64,000 nt of DNA from Monosporascus cannonballus (lineage: Eukaryota; Ascomycota; Sordariomycetes; Xylariales), in assembly GCA_004154925.1 (NCBI GenBank), contig QJNS01000086.1, positions 132,361 to 196,360 on the forward strand, read 5' to 3'. The notes under the pieces were generated by a model, which made no database searches, had not been told where the DNA came from, and worked only from the letters and a program-made list of their open reading frames with translations. The position numbers and the translations under genes are program-made. Below, in pieces: positions 1 through 11,837 of the stretch; positions within the stretch are counted from its first letter, which is position 1, and each line of letters opens with the position of its first letter.

Positions 1-3000
1 GCAATTTTCCGTTTTTTTAAGTACGAAAAATATTAAATATTCCGCTAATAACTTCGAAGGTCAAATCTATTATTTTTGTAATCGATCTTTTAAGTATTTT
101 CTAAAAATACGTAACTTATTTCCATTAAAATTATAAATAAGATAAAACTTTATCGAAAATCCTTCCTTAAAAATTATTTTATAATCTTATTCGCTATATT
201 CTAATAATTTCGTATTAAATTCTTTTCTAAAGAACTACTTATATCTATAATATTATAATAACATATTAGTTAAATTTTCTAACTTTTTAAGCTATTATTC
301 TTATTATTCCAGATCGTTATTTAATTGCTTTAATTTCGCTTTAATAATAATAATAATAATACGTTATATTTTTTAATACCCGTTCTTTTTTTTGTATTTT
401 ATTCTTTTAAGTGGTAAAATATTTATCGTATTCTTATACCTATATTCGTTATTATCATTAATCGAATATTAAAATCTCGTTTTTTCTTTTTTTATTTATT
501 AATAAAAAATAAAATGAATTTTATTTAATTAATTCCGCCGTTAATCAAAATTCCGTATTGGCGTATCTATAATAATCCTAAGATTATATTATAATTCCCG
601 AATAAAATAATATCGAAATTAATTATCTGATATTATCCTTAAATAAAAATCTCGAAATAATCAATTTTGCATATAACTTTTCCATTATCGTAAGCGAATT
701 TTTAACCTTTAGTATTCGTCGTTATATAAGGTTCTAATTTATATTTCTATAATAATCTAAGTTCATTAACCATATTTAATATAATATAATTTCCGCCCAG
801 AATTCCATAATCCATTATTACAATATACCAATATGTTCCAATTCGTATTTCCAAAGTAATAAAATTATTAATATCTTTTATTATCGCGTTTAAAACCTTT
901 TTTAAAAATTCCTTTTAACTTTTCCGAGTTTTATTATCTTATAATTCTTTTATAAATAACCTTTTTTTTAATTCCTATTTAAATCTATCAAACTTTATTT
1001 ACGTTTCTTTGTTTAATACGTTAAATTACTATATTTATTATTATTATCGGCGTATTATTTTTTTAAACCGTATTAATTTTTCCTGGTTTTCCTATAATTT
1101 TTCTTCTTATTAAATAAATTGTTCTCTTATATTTATAATTACATTTTATTATGCATTATTTCGGTTATCGTTTTAAAAATCTCTTATAAATTAACGTATC
1201 TTTTCTTTAGTAACCTTTTTTTTTATAAGGGTCGGCTATAAATACCAATTCGAAATAAAAATCTGTAATAATTTTCTAATAATACTTTTTTACCATATAT
1301 TAGATCAACTCCTTTTCCGTTTAATAATTGCATTATCGATAATAATAAAAAGGGTTTTTCTGTAAGCATTATTTTCTTTTAGGCCAACTTTTTATTTCGG
1401 CCAACTGCTGGATATTTCCTAGGGCTATAGTTCGAAATTATCGATATTATTATTCGTTATTTTTGTTATGCCCGGTACAGTTTTAAAAATTGAATCCCTT
1501 ATAATATATACGGATAATTCGTACGTAAATATATTATTTCTATTTTTCGTAATTAGGATATTTTCGTCGTCGACAATATATAACATACTTTCTGCCGTAT
1601 CGATCGGAAGTTCCGGGACAGATTTCCTCTATCTAATCTTAATATTTGCATAATTATTCTTATAACGCCTCTTATTATATTCGCGTTATTTATTAAGCTA
1701 GCTTTTTAACTTTTCGCATTTTTATAGAATTTCTTATCATAATAATCCTTATTAAACCTTTTGCTTAAGGCCTAATACGTACTTAGCTTAAATTATATTA
1801 ATAATTTTGCTATCGTTTCCTTAATTATTCCTGGGTTATTCCTCCGGTATAAGGATCTAATTATTTTATTGTAATTTCTTAGGTTTCTTATATTTATAAG
1901 CCTTATATCCTATTTTGCCATAATTAAAGCATTTAATCTGGCTCCAATTTTATTTATAAGTAACGCCGAATTCCATAAATCCTAACGCTATTCCGTAAAA
2001 AATAAGGAATACGTCTTATTTTTTCCCCTAGTTAAACTTATATCCCAAATATAAAACATATTATCCTTTTTTCTTTTATCGTCTTTTAAATTATTAATTA
2101 TTAATTTTAATTACTTTTACGATATACCAATCCAAAGTAACTAATTATTTAATCCAAATAATTTTATTTTTTATATTATCCTTTAGCTTTTTATAAAATA
2201 TATTAATAAAAATATCGGTTTCGTTATTTCCTTATTCTATTTTAACTATAAAACTTTTAAAAGTTATGGCGTATTTGAATATAAATTCTTTTTATCGGAA
2301 TTATAAAAGTTGTTAAGCCGTTAATTGTTCTTTATCCGGATTATCGAAATTATCGCATACTTTATCTTCGAAATTAATATAAATTAAAAAAATCTCGTTA
2401 ATAAAATCCTTCTTATTTATTTTTCTTATTTTTAGGAAATTTCTTATAATAAGCTCAAATTAATTAACCGTATTTCCTATTAGGCATACTTTTATTACTA
2501 AGACCATATCCGCTAAATCATTAAGATCTAAAAAGCGAAAATAAATTCGTACCTAAATTAAAAAAATTTGAAAATTACCTTTTTTATCGTAAAGTTCTAG
2601 TTTCTTAGGCTTTATGCAGGTGAAAAAAAGTTAAGCAGACATAACCCTAAATTATCAAACTTTTTTTTCTAATTCCCGAATTCGAACTTAAAGCTACTAA
2701 ATAAGAGTTTCCTAAATACTAATCAATATTTTAACAGTATTAAGTATTACTTAAAGTTTAACGGTATTACTAAATAAAAGCTTTTAACGTATAACGGCTA
2801 AACGGTTTAACCAACTATTAAACCTTAAGTCGACAGATTTATATTAGCAGAAATATTATAGGAATCTAAGTAATAAATATAATAACGTATTACATCTCTT
2901 AATACCGGAAATACCTTATTGCAAATGATTAATATTGATAAGTATTATAAACTAAAGTTATCTAAATTATGGAATTAATAAACGTATATATATTTTTTTT

Positions 3001-3170
3001 GGCTTAATCACTTGTGATTACGCCGTTAGTGGTAATCATGATCACTGGGGATCACCTTTGATCACTGATAATCACTGGCTTGGCAGTGATCACCGTCACG
3101 TGACCCGGGAGGTGGTCCGTATGCTCCTGCCTGACCGTTTCTTGAGACCGGAGCTTGTCGGGTCGTAACA
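1..3170 (-). mobile_element. Ty3/gypsy chromovirus, family A copy A1 (5' part, RIP-degraded)
   Basis: This is the 5' half of a minus-strand LTR retrotransposon; the rest lies beyond the left window edge. Position 1 corresponds to about 26.9 kb in copy A2, upstream of the YLDD box in element sense. The segment parallels A2 and A4 through gag and early pol. A gag zinc-knuckle region lies on the minus strand near 1905-1955, matching the better preserved knuckle in A2. All frames are full of stops and the sequence is very TpA-rich, as expected after RIP. The 5' LTR is at 2790-3170, followed by flank CAAGA, whose partner copy would be outside the window. Confidence 0.85.
2790..3170 (-). repeat. 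5' LTR of chromovirus copy A1
   Basis: This 381-bp LTR reads TGTTACGACC at its 5' end on the minus strand and ends at the RIP-altered form of CCGTCACA. Its left 200 bp align with the LTRs at 23364, 29688 and 58886. The right part (about 3005-3110) is a GC-richer array of short GATCACTG / AATCACTGG palindromic repeats, different from the repeats in the same place of the other copies. Confidence 0.85.
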
Positions 3171-4246
3171 CAAGATAAGCGGCCGACTAATTCTGATACT
3201 CTCCAGAATCTGCTTGGACCAAACTGGCATACTGAATAGTGCTTAAGACACCTTTACTGGATGCTCTCGTTCTCAGTTATTGCGCTCTCCGGCGTTTCTC
3301 AACTCATACAAGGTAAGCCATCTTGTAATTCTGCTTGTCTTGGTACGCTAGAATATCAAATCTTACTTGAGATAAGTGGATAAACAGGCGGGCTAGCTTG
3401 TTATCATGGCACCCTGTTCAGCGGAATAGGTCTCACCACAAGCCGCCATTGAATTCTATCACGTTGCGTTATGGACTTACCATTTTCCTGGTCCGTATTG
3501 CCTTGGTTGCGCGCAACAGTGCCTCGCGAAGTTCACAGCTTTTGAGGCTTAGTAACGTGACCTTGAAACGGCTCCTCGTTGCATTTCTTAAGTGCGTTAA
3601 CGTGAGAGAATGAGGTTACTTGCACTATTTTACCTATACATCGACGTAGCGCTTGGCGGCCCTGACTTGCGCCTTCGCATTTGGGGTGGATCTGAATGTT
3701 GAGATGTCTGTATCAGGTAATCATCTCACGAGCCTATATGACTAAGGCAACCATGTTTTTGATCAGATTTGCTAACCTTGGTATGCAGTGCACACAATGA
3801 AGAGTCTTGGACCTTTGTTTGGGCCAAATCATGGACGCTTGCTAAGCGCGCTGGAGCGAGGTGGAACGTAAGAGTAGCTACCTGTTTTGGGCAACGGAGA
3901 GACCAAAATGAGGAGAAATAGCAAACAAAGAACAATAAGGAACCGGCTTAGATTTTGAGAAGCTTGGTGATCCGGTTATAGTGCATATTTGTGGTCATGG
4001 GTCCTGGTCGTTTCCACATTCCCGGAAGATCAGCCTCCGCATGGTGCAATCCGGAACCCGAGCCGATCACTCAGCGCGAACTCCGCTTCCAAATATCAAT
4101 AGTTCTCATAATCGAATCTAGCTCACGGGTGAAGCTGCGCCGGAATACTGTTCCGACGAGTCTTAGCTGATGCTATGCGGCGGCTAGCCCTTAGAATTGA
4201 AGACGTATCAACAAGGCAGAGATACAATTGGGTTAAGCAATTTACG
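3171..4246. other. Mid-GC flank upstream of the AA9 gene, no gene seen
   Basis: Base composition changes sharply from AT-rich to balanced right after the LTR. Open frames here are short (about 70 codons), lack recognisable motifs and occur on both strands. No intron-bearing gene could be assembled by eye. The last few hundred bases probably include the promoter of the LPMO gene. Confidence 0.5.
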
Positions 4247-4256
4247 TATATATATA
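4247..4256 (+). promoter_or_regulatory. TATA element of the AA9 gene
   Basis: TATATATATA lies about 127 bp upstream of the chosen ATG and is followed at 4260-4270 by a CT-rich run (CCTCTCTCTC). This TATA plus pyrimidine tract arrangement is common in filamentous fungal core promoters. The functional role is inferred. Confidence 0.5.
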
Positions 4257-4382
4257 GCCCTCTCTCTCCCATGTTGATCATTCCTTAATGAGTATCTGGC
4301 AGGGATATATCTAAGTCAACCAACCCTATATCTCCTTCATTCATCTATAGACCTTTTCCATCGTCGGGCACAGGATTTGATC

Positions 4383-5288
4383 ATGAAGTTGCTGATCCCG
4401 CTATTGGCCGGCGGCCTGTCTAACGCCCACACGATATTCTCCTCTTTGGAGGTTAAGGGCAAGAACTTGGGCGTAGGCCAGGGGGTCCGCGTGCCTTCCT
4501 ACAACGGCCCAATCACCGACGTCACGTCGGCCTCTGTAGCCTGCAACGGGAACCCGAACCCGACGACCGGCTCGCCCGTCGTGATAGACGTCCAGGCCGG
4601 CGACACCGTGACGGCAATCTGGAGATACATGCTGAGTACTACCGGGTCGGCGCCCAACGACATCATGGACAGCTCGCACAAAGGTCCGACCCTCGCCTAC
4701 CTGAAGAAGGTGAACAATGCTGCGACCGACTCCGGCGTTGGTGACGGCTGGTTCAAGATCCAGGAGGACGGCCTGTCGAACGGCGTCTGGGGGACCGAGA
4801 AGATCATCAACGGCCAGGGCCGCCACAACATCAAGATCCCCTCGTGCATCGAGCCTGGTCAGTACCTCCTCCGCGCGGAGATGATCGCCCTGCACGGCGC
4901 CGGTTCCTACCCTGGAGCTCAGGTCAGTCCCCTAGCCGTTTCCAGTTTTCCGTCCGTTTCTTGCTTCCAATGAAGCAAACCCCCCAAATCCTTGTCGTCA
5001 GACTCTCCAATGGTAGGGCAATACTAGTACCAGTTGGTCCCTGACAAGATCATAAAGCTATATATGGAATGCGCCCAGATAAACGTCATTGGCGGCACTG
5101 GAAATAAGAAGCCATCGACCGTTAGCCTTCCGGGCGCTTATAAGGTATGGTTCTTTACATGAGGAGTTGATAACATCCTATATATTGACGACCGGCTTCA
5201 GGGTTCCGATCCCGGTATTACCATTAACATCTATTGGCCTCCCGTCGAAAGCTACAAGATCCCGGGCCCGAACGTTTTCACTTGCTAG
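4383..5288 (+). CDS. Secreted AA9 lytic polysaccharide monooxygenase (GH61 type)
   Basis: Three exons, 4383-4922, 5058-5144 and 5202-5288, give 237 aa. Both introns (135 and 57 bp) are GT-AG and phase 0. The ATG at 4383 gives a 15-residue signal peptide ending SNA, so the mature protein starts with His16. AA9 enzymes need this N-terminal His for the copper histidine brace. The other active-site residues are all present: His99 in SSHKGP, second-sphere His171 in IALHGAG, Gln180 and axial Tyr182 in QLYMEC, with intron 1 falling between Gln180 and Leu181. Cys54, 155, 185 and 237 could form the two usual disulfides. There is no CBM1 or linker, so this is a single-domain enzyme of normal length. 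AA9 proteins oxidatively cleave cellulose or related glucans outside the cell. The gene is intact although RIP-degraded repeats flank its island on both sides. Confidence 0.95.
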
Positions 5289-5620
5289 TGAGCTTGCGTG
5301 GAAACGGATGGCACCGCGAGGAGGGTGATGAAGGCGAAGTAAGATGCTAAGAAATGTTGTCGCACATAAAGTGTCTACGGACCAATAGTCTATGATTGAC
5401 TCGGTGAAGTGATCAAGGTGGTGTTCGGGGCACTTCAACAACTGATATTTATGGCCTGTGCCAACCCTGTCAATCAGCAAGACGCTAACGAATTTGCTGA
5501 TGCTGATTTCTCCACTGTTTTGAGTTTCGCTTCAGTCGGCTGATTTTAACGAACGGGCTTCGGCTTCAATTAGCCCTGTTGCTTCGTGATATAGCTGAAT
5601 TGTTACCGTTTCTTGATATA
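5289..5620. other. 3' flank of the AA9 gene with a 22-bp repeat
   Basis: Balanced-GC sequence without a credible gene. A minus-strand open frame over 5178-5480 is mostly antisense to exon 3. Bases 5421-5442 are a perfect inverted copy of 8954-8975, so a piece of the same repeat or gene fragment occurs in both places. AT-rich sequence starts at about 5600. Confidence 0.45.
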
Positions 5621-7560
5621 TATGGTGTTGAATATGGTATTAACACCTTCACCTAACGGAATATAACGTATTCGAAAAAGAATCGAGGGTATATTAACTG
5701 GGAGAGCATCAACTCGTTCGGAAAACGAAAGATATTAAAGAATACTTGTAAGGTAACTTAGTTTCCCATACAAAATTAACGGTTAATACCAAAACTTTCC
5801 AGAATTCGGAGTTTTCGCGAAAAGAACAATACCTTATTCCTAATATAACTATTATTCCATTAACGCAAGTTAAGACAAAAAACCTTCCGGGCTTATCGAT
5901 CACTGTCTGCACTCGACAGCGTTACATTAAAATTGCTAAGGTTCCTATCGATCCTGAACTTTCCCAAACGAACTAAAGGCCGAGCCCAGCCGAAAGCAGC
6001 AGTTAATTACAAGCGCGTTATTCGTAAACCTCATATAAAATAATAATACTTCTTAAGTTATATCAGAAATAAATTAACGAAAAACTTAATATTCTGAATT
6101 ATGAGATTAAAAAATGCAATTATTAAACTATAATTAATAAGTTAAACGCGTAAAGGATTTCCGTAACGAAAAAATAAGTAAAAAATAAATATAATTATTT
6201 TTAAAAAAGGACTTAAGTATAGCTTATATTTAAAAAAATAAGTGGTTTCGGCTGGGATAAAAACCTCCAGATTCCTACGGCTAAGCCCGAAATATAAGAA
6301 AATTATCTAAAGGTTAATAATGCTTCCTATATTAGATTATATAATAATAATTAACCGTTACCTAGATATACTCCGAAATAAAGGCTTTCCGGTATAAAGC
6401 TCTAAAGCACGTTAAGCTTTGCGAAACCGTATTCGGGCTCTCCGTTAAAACTAAAGGCGAATTAGCTATTAACCTTAAAAAGGATATTAATGCTACTATT
6501 TGTTCCGTTTAAAAGATATTATAGGCTTTTTTTTCGCAAAAATCGGCTACCAGCAAGGAAAGAGATAACTTTATCGAAAAGGCCAAAAATACTTTCGCGT
6601 CGCAGCAAGTACGCGCCCGCTTTCGTAAACGCCCTGCTAACAATTCGGAAATGCAGCACAAAAATAAAAAGCCTAAAAAATATAGTAATTCGTTAATAAA
6701 AAAAAGCCTCGAAAAAATCGTTAAAATGATAATTCGCAATAAAAAACTAGCTTAAAGTATAAGGTTAAATATAAAGCAGGTTTTCGGAATTCTTAATAAT
6801 ACTTATACCGATTAATTTAGCAATAATACGTTATTTCGTATCGTCCGGGCTTAAGTACGTAACGACCGCTTCGCTACCATATTCCTTAACTTGAACGATA
6901 ATCTAAAGCTTTAATAACTTAAAAGTTTCGAAGAAACTAGGGATACGGGCGGCGAAAACCGTACGCGCAGCAAAAAGAAAGTACTTTATGATAATAACGG
7001 AGGTATTATGAACTCCTTAAGTACGGAAGGTGACGGAAATGATGGAAATAATACGGATATGGAGCTATAAAGATATTAAAGGTATTAAAATTATGGAAAT
7101 GGTAAAAATAATAGAAATAATGGAAATAATAAAAGTGGTAGAAAAAAGTGGCGTAAAAAAGGGAACTTTTTTTAAATCAATTTTTTCTTAGTTAATATGT
7201 TTTGTTATAATATAATATATAAATTATCCCAGTTTCAAAAGTGTTAAATCTTTATACAAAATAAATATATTTTAAATTTAAGAATTTTTAAGTTATTATA
7301 AGGAAAAAATTAAAAAATTAACTAAAAAACTTTTCGTACTTATTAATTAATTTACCATGCCTTAATATTAAGCCCTTTTTTAACTAATTTACAATAATAA
7401 TAACGTTTTTATTTTATTATTTTTGTTTTTAAATTTTTTTGAATTTCTAATACGTATCTTATATCTTTTTCGCAATTTTATTACGATATCTTATAATAAG
7501 GGAATATGCGCCGCCTTACCTTTTTACGCGCGTAAAGTTATTCGCTTAATTTTTATCGTT
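5621..7560. other. RIP-degraded repeat DNA, unclassified
   Basis: AT-rich sequence with scattered GC-richer patches (for example 6580-6670 and 6940-7010) that look like eroded coding DNA. No frame stays open and no transposon hallmark could be recognised. Bases 7010-7140 contain an imperfect GGAAATRATGG-type microrepeat. The stretch may be the 5' part of, or a neighbour to, the Harbinger relic. Confidence 0.4.
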
Positions 7561-7599
7561 AATATAAGCTTTTTTATCTAATTTTACGAATTTATTAAA

Positions 7600-8560
7600 A
7601 TCGATTTTGCTATAATCTAACAGGAAATTAAAAAGGCCAACGGTAACGTAAATACTTTTTAATATAATATTAATACGTAAATAAAATTTTTCTTTAAAAA
7701 TTTTAAAAATACCTTTTTATCTGCCGAAAACCCTTTTAATAATATTCTGCAATTGCGCATGTCTTAGATTATATAGCTTTTTCGGCGTACGTAACTTTAT
7801 TTTAACTTGCGTTTATTTTCGAAAATAATACCGTATTTCGTAATACGGAATAAGGATTCGCTTATCGGTAACATATCTAATATTACTGAGCAGGTATTTA
7901 TCCTTAAAGATAACAAGGTTATTACGATTAACTATATTATTAAAAACTTTGCCGTTATTCGTAGAACTTTTTTAACTTATTAATACGTAAATAACTTTTT
8001 ATCGAAATTATAAACGGTTAATACGTTTATTAATAATTTCCCTTTACGGTTTTTCTATATTTTTTACTTAAAAACGTTACTTTTAATCTTAACCTTAAAA
8101 TAAAAACCGTTAAATGCTTTTAATACGTTTATAAACTATAAGAAAAACTTTTCGTTATTTACGATTTTCCGATAAGGGCGAATATTAACGGGTTTAATAA
8201 TAAAACGTATTAATATTATAAAAGCGTTTAAAATTTTATAAAACAAACAATAAATAATAATATTATTTTTTATAAAGCGATCCGCCGTAAGCCAAACGGA
8301 AAAACTTAAAATTATAATATAAAAAAAATTATTATTTTTTTGTCCATCGAAATCCGTAACGTTTTTAAGCCCGTATTCGTTAGTAGCTAATTACGTAACG
8401 CGTAATACGTATTTTTCCTTATTTTTATAATTTTTCGAAAGCAATTATTAGCCGAATATAATATCCCGGATACATACGTAATGCCTATTAAGCTATTAAT
8501 ATATACTTTTATACGGCGCTAAAAACTAAAATTAATAATTACGAAAGCAACAACGAAAGC
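7600..8560 (-). pseudogene. PIF/Harbinger-type transposase relic
   Basis: On the minus strand a stop-riddled frame still reads LYNLRHAQLQNIIKRVFG around 7715-7785. This corresponds to the conserved FNLRHAxxRNVIERxFG block near the C-terminus of PIF/Harbinger (HARBI1, DDE_4) transposases. It is followed by a degraded KxxF segment and a GLFNFL remnant near 7620-7655, where the family has a CALHNFI-like stretch. Upstream (8140-8360) a PLSENRK-like and a DFDGQK-like remnant may be the DDE core. No terminal inverted repeats or 3-bp target duplication were found, so the element's limits are unknown. It is dead: many stops and RIP-type composition. Confidence 0.6.
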
Positions 8561-9052
8561 AACTAGCTGTTTTCGTTAAAAACGGCGCGTTTTCCGCGTT
8601 TTCCGTATTATTATTATGATTCCTAATTACGAAAAACATTAAGTTTTATTACAAAATTACAAAATAACAATTACGAAAATTTAGGTTTATGGCGTTATCA
8701 AGATATACAGCTAAAAGGATAACTTAAAGCTAGGGCAGGGCTTTTAACGCAGTCTATACGTTATTTATCAGCAGCTTTAGCACTTTAAAGGCTGCTAAAG
8801 TTGAAATAGGAGAAAATCAACATATTAATTAAACATAATTTGTCCAAGCCCGCCAAGAAAATCAGCAATTTTCAGCAGAAAAAAAGTGAAAATGCTGATA
8901 TTGATAGACACGAACGGATTGTTGAAGATGATGTTGATTCTCCACAAATACGGGTTGTTGAAGTGCCCCGAACACGCCCCAAGATCATGGGGTTGCTCGT
9001 ACCTATATATCTTTATATTTTACTGAGCACTATGAGCGTTTTGGCCACTTAG
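8561..9052. other. Mixed AT-rich sequence with a short open frame of unknown origin
   Basis: Positions 8840-9052 on the plus strand stay open for 70 codons, with a charged N-terminal half (HERIVEDDVDSPQ) that looks like real coding sequence. There is no ATG at the start (TTG only). Bases 8954-8975 are repeated in inverted form at 5421-5442. It may be a fragment of a captured or transposon-borne gene; no family was recognised. Confidence 0.3.
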
Positions 9053-9170
9053 TATAACGTCTAGCCTAGTTAACCAACTCTTAAACCTAATCGTACGGTG
9101 CATGTTAGGAATGGTACCGCAAAGGTTAAGATAATAAGAATATGAATTACGTCTAATAATAAATTAATAG
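9053..9170 (-). repeat. Possible ancient LTR fragment of family A
   Basis: From TATAACG at 9053 the sequence aligns loosely with the first 100 bp (plus-strand view) of family A LTRs, including TTAACCAACTCTTAAACCT where those LTRs have TTAACCAACTATTAAACCT. It lacks the rest of the LTR and any flanking duplication, so the call is tentative. Confidence 0.35.
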
Positions 9171-9262
9171 ATTCGGGTTACCAAAGACCTTTAAAAATCA
9201 CGCCAAGGATTTAGAAACGGATTCGCCAGACATAAAACCAGGACCTAGAAATAAGAATGATA

Positions 9263-11083
9263 AGATGACCCCCCCATCCGCGTTCCACCCCATCAACGCT
9301 CCACCCAATTTTGAAGCCATCGCCACAACCACCTCTTTATACAAATAATATCTTAACAACCACTTAATCAATTGATTCCATATTAAATAAAGCGTATAAT
9401 AATATAATCCAATTCCACCTTATTATCTTTTTCGCTTTCGGAAGGCTTATTTTATTGATGATTTTTTCGAATAACGGTAAAACGTTTTTTTGCAAGGGCC
9501 TTTAGCCTTATCTTTACTTTTTTGACTGAGATTATTTTTGCGAAATTCTTATTTGGTTCGGGCTGTATTTGCTTACGTTTTTTGGGTTTTGCTTTTTTAA
9601 GAGCTGTAGTTAATTAGTTGTTATAAACCTTAACGGCAAAAAGCTTAGCGGTTTTACCGTTAAAGGCTTTGGCGAATTTGCGGAATAAAAGGCGTACGGT
9701 AAGATTTCCGTACGTTGGATTGATTTTTAACAAGGATTTTTCGAACCCGGTTTATTTTTCTAAAAGATTTAAACATTTTAATATTTAAAGTAATTATCTA
9801 GCCAAAGAAATTAAAGTATTTTGAGATACGAATCGATTTTAAGACGGATATATTCGTTATTACTTTTTTAACGTATTTATTATTCAATATTGTTTAATTA
9901 ATAGAACTCAAACCAATTACTTTTTAGTTTTTTATTATATATTTTAAAGTTAATATACCTTTTTTCATGTGTTTGTAAATACTTAAAAAATAAATTTTAT
10001 TTGTAATTTCGGAAATCTGTTATAGTAACGTTGGCGGAGTTAATAACGGTATTTTTATTTAAAAATAATAAATATATCAATATAAAATTTTTAGTAATAT
10101 AATTATTATGGCCTTTAATTATTAAATATTTTTATTTGTCCGGGTTTTCCGGTTTAATATAAAGAATAAAAATTTTACAAAATTATTTTAAGCCGATTTC
10201 GGTATTTATTTAGCCGTTTTTCAATATAATAAAATATTAAGTTTCGTATATGGTATTATCCGAATTAAGAAATTATTATTATTATATGTTAACGCCGTTG
10301 AAAATTACGAAAAATAATAACGAATATCTGTTAAAATTAATCTACGTAATTATAATAATTTATTTTTGAACGTATTTTTTAAAAAAACTTTTTCTTTAAG
10401 ATTTTACCAAAAACGAAATAATTTTTACCTATATCTTTTATTATTTTAATTTCCTTTACGTTATATAGGTTTTTTAATTTAATAACTTTAATTTCTAATA
10501 AAACGTAAGTAAAAACCGGAAAAACATTATATAAACGTTTATAATTAATCGTTGTATTTTTAAAAGTCCGAATTTTAAGATAGCGACGTAAAAATCGAGT
10601 TACTTAACTTTTTTTAGGCATTTAAAACTGCCGTTATTAATTAGAAAACATTATGCGTATAAGTAAAATCGCGAATAAAATAACGCATAATATAATTAAT
10701 CTTATACGATAACTTAATAGATTAAAGTTTTCTTTTAGATTCGTAATAGCTTTTGGAGATTTTTATCGAACTTTTTCTTTCGTCCATATACCTTGGATAC
10801 GGCATAAAATATATTTTTTATTAACCTGGTACCCTTTAAAGACTAAATATAAAAACTTTTTATATATTATTTCGTTAATCGCTTACGTCGTACGGAATTA
10901 AGTTAAAAGCGGCATATTATTCGAAAGCGCAAATTCTGATAAATAAGAAAATAATTTTTTCAATCTTTAAAAACGTTATTAAGAAGTTTTTTATAGGGAA
11001 AGAAATCAGAAAGTAAATTAACGCGCAACGCGGTTGTGGAGTGGCGCGTTGATGGGGGTGGAGTGCGGATGGGGGGGTTATCT
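9263..11083 (-). mobile_element. pogo/Fot1-like DNA transposon, complete but RIP-degraded
   Basis: The element is bounded by 43-48 bp terminal inverted repeats: the left one begins AGATGACCCCCCCATCCGC at 9263, and the right one, read inward, begins AGATAACCCCCCCATCCGC at 11083. A TA dinucleotide lies outside each end (9261-9262 and 11084-11085), the target duplication typical of Tc1/mariner-pogo elements. The 1821-bp length fits Fot1-type elements. On the minus strand around 10500-10650 a broken frame reads WVTRFLRR-like (with the W lost) followed by a KIRTFKNTTINYKR stretch, resembling the CENP-B/pogo N-terminal DNA-binding region. The interior is AT-rich and full of stops, whereas the TIRs stay GC-rich. 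No intact transposase remains. Confidence 0.8.
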
Positions 11084-11085
11084 TA

Positions 11086-11837
11086 TCAAATAGTTGAGAA
11101 AGCCAGAATTTGTACCGTCCCTTGCATAATTGGCTTCCGCTTTTGCATGCTCAAGAATTCTCTCACATCCTGGTAGGGTAAAGACCCCCTACGTATCCTA
11201 ACTAATAATAGCTAGCTTGGACTAAGGGACTTGGGATTGCACGAATATTTAGCGGGTAAATCTTATAAAAAGGGGTATTTTTTTTTGAGCCATTCCCTAG
11301 ACGACTATACCTGCCCAACGCGACAAGTTCTCGGAAAACTTGGCGCGTTAGGCCAGTAGCGGGAACTATACGGCTCGATCCTGCAGCTTCACACCGCGTT
11401 GTTAGCCGTCGGTTTCTGCTATGCAAATCCCTGTAGCCACGCGACCTGTCCTGCCTCTCCGCTTTGATCGCACAGACGCGCAAAATCTTGGGCAATCTAA
11501 ATGTCCGACAGTCAGAAGGACCATGTTGATTGAAATTCTTGGGGAACCGCCAAGCAACCACGGCCTGGGGACGAAGCGCCTCTTCTTCAGCCACGTCCAG
11601 CGCCTCTGAAGCGGGGTCGCGCTGGCCTCAAGTCAGGTGAGCACATTCGCCTACTGTATAAGACCGAGACGGGTCGCGGCGAGATACTGAGAAGCTCAAC
11701 AGCATCCTGTTGCCACCAGAGTCCCTGCTCTCTGATCATTTCTCTATGTCCTTCCATTACTTCGTGTGCACCGGCCACTCGCAGCACATTCATTTCCTCT
11801 AGCCCCCAGCCGGTCGTCTAGAAGCGGATCGCCGAAC
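11086..11837. other. Island DNA upstream of the broken large gene, no gene supported
   Basis: Balanced GC returns here. A 130-codon minus-strand frame (11202-11594) and a 66-codon plus-strand frame exist, but neither shows a recognised motif or typical fungal gene structure. The stretch may include the promoter of the gene that starts at 11838. Confidence 0.4.

Noticed and set aside
4401..4895. 164-codon minus-strand open frame
   Set aside because: It is the antisense shadow of AA9 exon 1, which has full family motifs, a signal peptide and correct splice sites.
11202..11594. 130-codon minus-strand open frame as a gene
   Set aside because: No motif, no supporting structure, and overlapping frames on the other strand of similar quality.
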